A stretch of DNA of 34,468 nucleotides from Comamonadaceae bacterium (GTDB lineage Bacteria > Pseudomonadota > Gammaproteobacteria > Burkholderiales > Burkholderiaceae_C). The position numbers were made by a program, and so were the translations under genes. The stretch is from NCBI GenBank assembly GCA_027490555.1, contig JAIXXW010000258.1:1-34468 (forward strand), given 5' to 3'. How positions within the stretch are numbered: position 1 is the stretch's first letter; every line of letters begins with the position of its first letter. Shown one piece after another: positions 33,201-34,468 of the stretch. Below the pieces are notes generated by a model, which was not told the origin of the DNA, did not search any database, and saw only the letters and a list, made by a program, of their open reading frames with translations.

Positions 33201-34468
33201 GTTGCCTATGTAGTTGCCACCAAAATCAAAACTGGAGGCAAAGGGCTGGAATTCGGCCAGGGAATGGCCCGGCACAAAGGTGCCGCTTGTGGACAGGAAT
33301 TGGCTGGGGGTGGCCACCACCACCGTGGTGGATGGTGGCGGCTCGGTACGGAACGCCAGCTCAATGTCGTGCAGTCCGTAGCCGTCGATGGTCAGCGATG
33401 AGGCTTGGGGTCGGTTCACGCCGCCCACGTCCATGTTGGGCACCGCAGCCGGATCGGTGGTAGGGTAAGACTTGGCGGCGATGGAAGAGAACTTCAGCCC
33501 GCCGTCCACCTGGTCCACCTGCACCTTGACCGCCTTGATACCGCCTTCAATGAAATAGGTCCAGAAGGTCATGCGGGTGCTGCTGACCATGACCACTTCG
33601 CGAACCTGGGCCGGAGCCAGGTCATTGGTGACCCAGCCGCCACCAAAAACGAATTGGGAGGCATACGGGTCGAAATCGCTCAGGCGATGGCTGGTGTTGA
33701 CCACCACGCCCCCAGCGTTGCTGGTGGGCAAGAAGTCGCTGACCGGAGTCCCGCCACCCTGCTCGCCTGTGACAGCGACGGTATCGATGCGCTCGTTCGT
33801 GCTGGTGCCCTCTTGCACCTGAGCGGCCTGCAACCCGGCCAAATTCACCCGCCAGAGGCCGTCGTCGTCCACCACCAGGCTGGTGGCGCTCATGGCATCA
33901 CCCGGTACGGCAATGCTGCTGCGCGACAAGTCGAGCGTGACTTTCAGCTGTTCATTGAGGTCCTCGCGGACGGTATCTTTCAGGACCCGCACAGCGATGG
34001 TGGCCGACGTTTGGCCTTCGACGAACACCACCGGCCCGCGCAAATCGTCCGGGTGCACATCCGCCCTGGACAGAAGGCCCGACAGATCCACCGACCAGTC
34101 AAATGCATCGGCTGGCAGGTCAATCCCCTCGGGGTGGAAATCAGGGCGGGTGCGCGTGACGGTGAAGTACACAGCCGTGTAGCGCGCGTTGGCGTCGGTG
34201 CCCTCGACCACCTGGGTCAGATCGGCCGCGATGTTCACGCGAACCTTGTCGTCGTTGTTGACCCGCACGCTGGCACTGCTCTGCGCCGGATCGGTGGGAT
34301 TGACCTTGGCATAAGTGCCATTGGCCAGCGAGACGGTGACCGTCTCATTGGTCTCGACCGTGAAGTCCTTGCGCAACACCACGGTGATGTTCTTGCTGGT
34401 CTCGCCTGGCGCAAAGCTGACCGTGTTGCCCGTCAGGCTGCCTTGCAACAGATCGTCGGCACCGATGC
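12279..34468 (-). CDS. Giant Calx-beta-repeat surface/adhesin-like protein, probable T1SS substrate; N-terminus lies beyond the right edge
   Basis: The 7389-aa ORF plus six more open codons to the window edge (IGADDL-L...). The 'M' at 34448 in the track is a TTG inside a repeat (ADDLLQGSLTGNTVSFAPGETSKNITV), not a real start. Dozens of Calx-beta-like units have the pattern 'VxEG...xxFTVTRxGD...xxVxWxxxG...AxDFxGGxLPSGTVTFAAGExSKTVTVxVxGDxxxExDExFxVxLSN...ATGTIxNDD'. Confidence 0.95.
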   Translation of the reverse strand, partial: IGADDLLQGSLTGNTVSFAPGETSKNITVVLRKDFTVETNETVTVSLANGTYAKVNPTDPAQSSASVRVNNDDKVRVNIAADLTQVVEGTDANARYTAVYFTVTRTRPDFHPEGIDLPADAFDWSVDLSGLLSRADVHPDDLRGPVVFVEGQTSATIAVRVLKDTVREDLNEQLKVTLDLSRSSIAVPGDAMSATSLVVDDDGLWRVNLAGLQAAQVQEGTSTNERIDTVAVTGEQGGGTPVSDFLPTSNAGGVVVNTSHRLSDFDPYASQFVFGGGWVTNDLAPAQVREVVMVSSTRMTFWTYFIEGGIKAVKVQVDQVDGGLKFSSIAAKSYPTTDPAAVPNMDVGGVNRPQASSLTIDGYGLHDIELAFRTEPPPSTTVVVATPSQFLSTSGTFVPGHSLAEFQPFASSFDFGGNYIGNVVPRTVREVDWVNPHTMNFWVSLSDPMFTKAVRIRAEDAVVNGVEGVRFSLVSGQYVGNNAQQFQVINDFGYGFQNMGLALAQGQNGYGVSGFRAVFADDPDNIPMESVWLAQDNNYLSDSGILVRTDFRLEQLRPEGMQLQLGGADVLDDAVPGQVYQIDDAELGDGRLTFWVAAADGGMVKAVKLLAQEAVGGIRFTPVEARTYNVADPDDVDDFDTDGTPLEDIASRATDNGIGVHHIQAAFATPGETFTTQTLSFVVTRTNGSQSDSVAYTIEGIQASDLASQDADEFAGVLKFAPGEVSKTVSVTLRQDNTVERHEFARLVLDDRDSLYAQTDPAYASAEVRVLNDDFLQVGIQANQAAVWEGNDSNPQDDIAETRSFSFTVTRTKPLGVSDREGWPAEDVVWSVADPSAQIVLGQGMTRDSETGVVSGTVRFPPQAPGTVSQSVQLVLNTDSNAKQEADWQAILTLSDGQASLVDEDASSAFTWVLDDDPTIAVLPDGPQVLEGGVLRFTIERTTALDTAFDVHYQLLPTSGGANYITSPSTGTVSFGLNERFAYVDVQTVNDQVVNEARQVVLNLTGADNLSDVHGDIDQGRVFIEAGSAVGRISSDDATLNIQRIEASDPDADDMVTFTVTVEREGALGFAHGATWSVVGAGENPLPENELQLPEVRTISFDPNMDGDDSDTQTFTFRAPAGMIVDGVRTFEVRIADLPGNEAVAARTNFGVDAARGELTPNGVSVSILPERTNLAEGSSSGTAAVHQFRIQLSQVADRDVVVAWKVEDYDSGTALDASPDDFAGPGLDWPAGQVTIPQGQDFALISLHPKADSVLELTEKFKVAIEVVSGPAGVMSPPALGSIVNDDARIGFASADASFRVFEGPDGAGAELEAFVSREGFNRSNISVGWHVELIDGANNASADDLFNGVLPSGRLEFVAGQAVAAIRIRLTGDNVLEASERFKIVLEDNIQGGGELSANREAIGLIANDDAIISMRDVTITHDEGHAGTQTITVTVVRDTQGEILPAADVNWVALPSGVGVDFVSAADFAAGKFPSGTVRFAPGSNVATISMVVKADALLEQNENFVVTLTGTPTLQHRLATDSQALSTTVTLRNDDDEIAFVGGGNLAQTDWEDGADHAGQTLTYTLTRQGDTSKSTTVHWHLDFEGRTAAASDFLDADGVRYADGDSIVGTAVFAEGSDTATITLRVNDDLRVEGDDTFAVVLDSTNLAAAGSALALNNTTATGTLRNDDVGIVATLVGSAIEGDGGSTTYTYQITRTGDYQNQASQIDWSVTGARLARTEGNVTLASPLSDAEITSNQSGTLQWAVGENDVKTVTVTVAGDLVAEGDEAFQLLLSNATGTGFHPSELLANGLTGVVQDNDAKIGIRALATSVVEGREGTSQTLTYEIVRTGDLSQTLTVALNRSGASGVTGPSSITLQPAEQQTVTLNYDDGRPSQTFTLRGDTQRVQVQFTVAGDDILETGEALSVSLGTITGMTGGHNATVDSQFASAITTITNDDDHVITTTTATYSNVFASHIQVEGASSASPADPVHTVTYTLTRDPAGTLEARTVTWRIVGQGDNVVNAADFANGQQAVNVPNNGMPSGTVTFAAGASTATVVVRLRGDLDIEPSEGMALQLSSSQGNIEFDPLAEDAVIVVADDAGYSITARSAEVVEGNETDAQRALVYDIASIGAPGTIYWKATGITADDVAIAQPLSGSLTFTPTAESAALRLQLRQDSIVNPQKTATVTLYSDAAMTIPLLNNGQPLVASSVIRDDDAEVSVTAGIGSITEGSDPLRQTEDPVDQDGLSDDFKTLTFTIERDGNLNQTSIVPWSIALANGLTVSDFEQTFPTTATATGWYDADNAAIKGWVTFAPAATAAFAIANPNTTSQTLSFRTKTDWLQETNEAVTVQLGQPTTVGTSLKDTRTNDGSDAATTVINNDDATVQFATNSLRVSRDEGNGGGAVEYQFTVERSGNTGIESIVTWTLSGTGLTSADFSGYSSAERNGGQQGLPYGFVQFAANETSKTVTVRVTSDDFQGIAAHIPTRGQTLEGDETFTVTLSNGRRPDPNNLGTLEESVGTTVEGRTSAEGVIVNDDVQIQITQVRSNLPEGVAPVGGDVNPSLPGVQRFIEQAITFVRQGDPRQAVFFDWTINADANLFYRDGGVFKGVLVVNGNPALVGGEFDLTGLTTVVSNGVNGAGSVSGRVSWAANDTSPKTIIFRPAGNNDIGGFSFNLSTTGNSPLIDEFTSGTSETSVLNRGIGESKTLARFTVERDEAGIWLSNEFIEEYDPWTSQLVRIDQQYTAEDRVVPVNVRIPHDISYSPTGDGTVEGSLGVAQSGLDYTSTSGVLTFTAENRVQTIRVNVLEDGSYETTEGLSVYLASNSGTNVNLADRQGTVAVLDNDGTPVQALRVLGQTAIEGVDEHAQLLVDLGKPVTGSTELHINVTHGGGTAAASTTQGEAGDHTRYFEYSTDGGLTWQTSAPVFDFTYTRSNVQAVDDPLAVAYTFNNPTGEDQNDSWDNWLEFSDLKANAGYKVGGVLSGDDTVHVVVDNGGAYIDTNRNGIREDNETQQAFDAQGNDLVRLADHTVVVHFNDAPSSSPLDFSGFGTDDRVEIDRAAFHANGWVGEDAQSGTNNWSGTGGRIGFNNNGNYRTFFRAEYHNWSSNHLAVKGCFDSNTFTYERLATNINIDRQEFLFDRVSFVDSSAGSGLRSTMWIPVRADAAIDIDALQVSFAGVAGNANGSLGGLADLSQPDSDTTLALLAWWDETFDTSETTVADVQAYFDGFAMRKSDGIPVKFLQVNTSWDGIGDALAWSIEGLDASVVMAPQDGSVFESLRLLQDITVDADNTSASADVALGAQAIFNTSAGMSAVAALERDSLQPDFELMSDELDAAGVRTVVIKVTRPSGLGDDVLRYDANLPEEVDSGRLLAGSAALSGQLAFAAGETEKELTFRFDAALEDLAPLRELPTKLQVIVDNNPNDDQGQVGAYIDTDRDGVLDASEAVDSNLAFSADGQDLVGVNVRSVTIRFNSFGDEPLDLSGFGGDDRIEINLDELSRDWRLGTLTEYSLEKGNRDTIRDGRARTDWDLTGRTPLGATFDYPRLRAERQDIYEESYTARLRFRGDLKTADGGYSQDDVWLATFGAEEDQNPIIDGYLSLADQVSFVRNPTVHVVVDHYQIGEDQGVGAFIDLDKDGVLDDNESSYDNLAFNADGSEAGVQLRHAPVVLHFNNVPDVALDLRQFGRDDRIEIDVAALRGNGWAIPEAGEDVLNTRRHITGSQVGGADAAEALIFATGGSDWPQDYLAVVGDFNQHTKDIWNYNSVALKLRLDGEDRTSVLGDFGNPNDERRNDMVEDNHLWDRVSFVNVDGASPQNIHVVVDHYQIGEDQGVGAFIDLDQDGVLDGNEAINANRAFDANGDALIDLAQHHVTIQFNDVHGKTVNPNGSIAGVVPLELDGFGADDRIEINFSGLAANGWRVPDKVSQYDISNGYRISYEVDGTTTRGDNADLTLWAGDNSGQYLELEGQHFCSDDILIDETHRLANFSDNYRGIDHREVMFQVSWVRDPVVLVHVVVEKDGAYFDLDADGYLDDNEAGSDNLATQQNGLDLAQQTAVVRFNAIPDDAIDLRGFGRDDRIEIDVSRLGLFGAFGIRRTYDTDDRSSSNNYYNSHCTYNSQDYTSTAYATQQGEHLLSVEFTRSYSAGKDWRKNTNTTTPYTTYFRAWYEYSNQMSINGNQVAYFGTDSDSIRGWLNPTAEQGALNAAQNWNEFTEGPFRLIDANGGMLNRVSFVSTAQRVLITEDGGWIDRDGDGVLDNAERVEANQAFDADGSARIDLGARAYTLRFLDAPENALDLSGFNRDDRIEIDRSQLAARGWAGANNSDDYTAFSANPFGTQACLSAQDGWLMVAVGQVGEDTRGVALIGETTESRTKALLGDFGSNNFTGGEDSMGGRLSFVKSTVHVVVESHGAYLDENGNGKLEDSETIHVFDPLSGEALINLDKHKVVIEFNDVPDAPLNLSGFGSDDRIEIDRSAFHGGGWGGAEATYAVGGWNTGEDAGSRGYIRNDGYSRLIANLSDGDLSLSAATKGWTSKSGQLAFDMPNNSWVFENVSFVQDRFLTGFAGSQPISLSQGGTLSGTGMQYGNGHITVDPGTSEVLVRLPLVDDNIDERVESIHVSVSTTDPDFMVNQGDATVSLVDDDSPQITHEASRLYDMQLGQAFVMQVIDINNRYGEDPSVDYTLDSDNPSGYYRSYSLPHNEAAAQDFTLTLRVQGDWQLALVADDYNNGYDASTTNATNLNLHSSPPGFRPLAAGRDEIVDGQPTGFKLVEVLVPAGTQQVLMRLPVDGNSHPSEETMLNAVDGMRIDVTHVAPVLVVRDTVVREDAGQVNVEVVAVGGDLGEDDTVTVNYNTQNGQWEERLFLVSREIANAGRLTVSWSVEALGGMGQAALEDYNGYDYIRGYAGHESIQTVDANDFVLLSNQSAGVGGLPRGTVTFEDGQKEVYIRVAVRTDNVGEEREDFRVVLSNVPAGVTLDPNPIATATYADREHAGYATIANDDQLFLVTGLVFNESRHSRVEFGEDGAIDTYANGLAIDGLPAGMTAPAGYKLHQFVIRREGDARAPASVDWTLGVKGTDVAGFVESPQAAQASGAHQAETADFLAYTQGVNDNGLGMRWGTADGNGVIRSEAKTVVFAAGESYKVVTLAIKDDAFAEDAETFTVALSNPKALPGNDGNPGVSPLRGEATFVVADNDGTTVSVALNWLPAANGAAQTLSNGLGREDNIDNAVYEGTGSDWLTAGNNDYSNSDTSNDRRLQITFTRSAADTTASQAFFEIDLGQQNRSLNTWVLESGEGTGSVVDASWTTVPQHFWRGTVDFAAGATTAKVIFRIPDDNLVEGNQNITVTLYDAEHLPESGWDTRFAFNNGATLHDTAGIGRVTPLPDWNTTIRDPNAYTATATVVDNDVRLWLDRWQERNDRYDSNVGSDSSGNSTGYDRLTNLTLTDGTPVFDPANANDPAHGNRADQVQVAQGSAQTGDVALTFVRAGVQKGDIVLNWEVILDGSANAADFTRLTGQITLDGEQGTGESTSFSTRIENLLVADRVVENNETFSLKFTVASIDNVAVGGAGNVLFTPNYFYERQGVDWHDAALNGQAVMMVQGVIRNDDLSYGIDWAPNTGNADVTITGDAAKVLEGDDGDTYIDFVVNRTLGVDNTLGYKAQTTVAWRVVPVEGSLATVNANDFVGGVMGGVVTFAGWEHIDGVFSRPDRVEDLDGVLRYDDVQQLVRLRLNPDSLVEYGEHFTIELYNPSVGYVDPASSSLTATLVNDDTGVLINNFSVTEGDTGTSLVTAEVVRVGDLRGSSSFNWAKYNLDTNNSDFDETGATTGSATISANPSATMVDGFGVETYTLTTTVKLRGDAPNASNPPDGVLTGTAAVEDDETFRMVLGKVSGIEQMMAKMDPAVVADTTAATVSALNARTYVLSGANTATAVGTVRNDDTLFSVSPVTVSRGESSGSTYTFTITRSVATPQAQTVTWSVLGEGGRNVVDAADFGGSLPTNTVTFTGSELSKTITVPAPNLDSDAEADEIFTVKVTAFGTGAENDMFVTTGTGPKGVIVNDDAGVYINDSQAITQMEGSGAIAQTYKFDVVRSGQGVTGTSTVDWKVQLTANGAGNTAQRSDFGALPTTQTASGWYDAATNSIRGTVTFTANDYDLQTVSLPLNPDGSKESAESFVISLENASNGIQLVTGASTATGKIGDDDYDLSVEVVGTEGVDFGTLRTLPAATVNGVTYDLYAWNGEGTNYLSAKSVLVMQPWFANGGWGALPQPGTNSLGYQVQQHLSSADKSQAIAVVTNNDREGWYQITSVLSTGGYSSTNTFGIYPETPASAWVVSGSKYWLISKLPVTGPDEGDGNNNLQFTVTRDGATDLPANATWTLVFGNSNAGALAAGISYAGSSGYASADDFRALTGSFVFPAGASTYTFTVPVKGDTQWEENEVFTLKMDYDRNNGTSGTAWAKATLTNDDEGFWIQFENANVDEDGGPVKFRVVREGDLNGASSVDWRLTAGTASLENTSGNPKDFADGNVYSGSVSFTGSEASVKGANGQFYAVSNWITVNLQADSRFELNETFTLSLSNPSEGASIKTAQATGTIVNDDMGYSVSVQQASVIEGDDPVTAADPLTGAGYTELVYTITRSSNAAAIAQPSSVDWALSRTTGNASALEAADVWGGALSGTAVFQPGQTSMQVKVKVIGDGLDEGNSTWRMTLTPLPGGGEAVQATAETTVIDDDSTVSLVALQGLTAAAEAPLEGNIAQSFRSFYYDVTRAGSSLGEATVSWQVAQAGARPITESDIDSIWIWTGQQATQVDLTARVSPDMPFAGGTLTYADGDAAARQIEVRLKHDRVGEYDEQFSVSLSTSTHGTNLGTSNLVQTVVNDDPVLMLSMANTRINEGNPEADTAFTFLVTRSGDVSGISSFEWRIETAHADLNEEDFGGLFPSGAVTFAAGESQKYVTVLTGGDARVEFDEDFRVVIENAVGADILGDTSVLATIIDDDVGVSVRSVTGTLVESFEGDDNAFRFGFSAEGPANATRVKVFWHIEGSGLNPTIGDDFVGGSMPSGISEFNLRKGIGFGFADIRVAGDNVFGPDERFKLVIDDVQAFAGNSPLGAAAVVASAEALVLDDDLQIGLAQDDFRMVEGTEGDETELRFYVDVLGDSADSPALGDIRVNYAITGMVDQDDFVTDLAGDDVTLSYDDVAQRHYLGVTVRGDAVLEDHERFSLRLSSSHNNVDVAAAGATVAGEIRGDDYGIQLATVSSSQFEDSARFTFEVLRMGPTDLAMDLKIQVGAPASGSGAVASADDFANANALGLSLVDGVLTGELSFEEDQGTARFTLEIQDDFRDEGDERFSVMASVEAVDGTPVTPTAFEVSFIDCRIYDEGSDALSATTSPELEPVIHPLTDHPPV
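12420..20620 (-). repeat. C-terminal Calx-beta-type repeat block
   Basis: Successive linker motifs read in the protein: SLVDDDS, TIANDDQ, VVADNDG, TVVDNDV, VIRNDDL, TLVNDDT, TVRNDDT, VIVNDDA, KIGDDDY, TLTNDDE, TIVNDDM, TVIDDDS, TVVNDDP, TIIDDDV, LVLDDDL, EIRGDDY, each following a GExSK/TFAAG-like strand. Boundaries are approximate. Confidence 0.82.
20825..25544 (-). repeat. Array of seven EF-hand-loop / 'GFGxDDRIEID' repeat units with divergent inserts
   Basis: Seven copies at approximately 25060-25544, 23672-24257, 23055-23666, 22470-23052, 21795-22466, 21300-21794 and 20825-21299. Each has VHVVVD-like start, 12-residue EF-hand-type loop (DTNRNGIREDNE, DTDRDGVLDASE, DLDKDGVLDDNE, DLDQDGVLDGNE, DLDADGYLDDNE, DRDGDGVLDNAE, DENGNGKLEDSE), then FNDxPDxPLDLSGFGxDDRIEID, a divergent segment, and a (V)S(F/W)V end. 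Confidence 0.88.
25850..32440 (-). repeat. Central Calx-beta-type repeat block
   Basis: Successive linkers VRVLNDDF, WVLDDDP, RISSDDA, SIVNDDA, LIANDDA, TLRNDDD, TLRNDDV, VVQDNDA, TITNDDD, VVADDAG, VIRDDDA, VINNDDA, VIVNDDV, AVLDNDG, with intervening TFAAG/GExxKxxTV strands. Boundaries are approximate. Confidence 0.82.
32445..33750 (-). repeat. Three tandem copies of a ~140-aa non-Calx-beta domain
   Basis: Approximate copies 33340-33750, 32890-33330 and 32445-32890. Shared pattern: 'xFxPxASxFxFGGxxVxxxVPxxVREVxxVxxxxMTFWVxxxxGGxxKAVKVxxxxxVxGxxFxxVxAxxY......xGxGxHxIxLAF'. Confidence 0.78.

Noticed and set aside
34446-34448. Start codon of the giant ORF at 34448
   Set aside because: The codon is TTG inside a Calx-beta repeat (DDLLQGSLTGNTVSFAPGETSK) and the frame remains open to the window edge, so the real start lies outside.
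12279-34468. CRISPR array or tandem DNA satellite
   Set aside because: The repetition is at protein-domain level with strongly diverged DNA; there are no short identical repeats with regular spacers.
1-34468. tRNA, rRNA, insertion sequences or integrase genes
   Set aside because: No transposase/integrase motifs, terminal inverted repeats or RNA-gene-like segments were noticed; coding genes fill the window.

Overview
The window appears to be a type I secretion (T1SS) locus from a high-GC, probably Burkholderiales-like genome. The lineage is inferred only from base composition and an orphan Bug-type receptor gene. Two thirds of the window (12279 to the right edge, minus strand) is one uninterrupted reading frame of at least 7395 codons. 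It encodes a giant Calx-beta-repeat surface protein whose N-terminus lies outside the window. Downstream on the same strand are an AMP-dependent acyl ligase, a Bug/TctC-type periplasmic receptor, a T1SS ABC protein with degenerate ATPase motifs, an HlyD-type adaptor, a GNAT acetyltransferase, a TolC-type outer-membrane protein and a second T1SS ABC protein cut by the left edge. A TPR-sulfotransferase gene runs on the plus strand inside this cluster. The strongest candidates for undescribed biology are inside the giant protein: (i) seven copies of an EF-hand-loop plus 'GFGxDDRIEID' unit with a highly divergent insert, (ii) three tandem copies of a separate ~140-aa domain, and (iii) a non-repeat island. 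The islands in (ii) and (iii) seem to interrupt Calx-beta repeats near the same strand. Family calls come from reading motifs; no searches were run.
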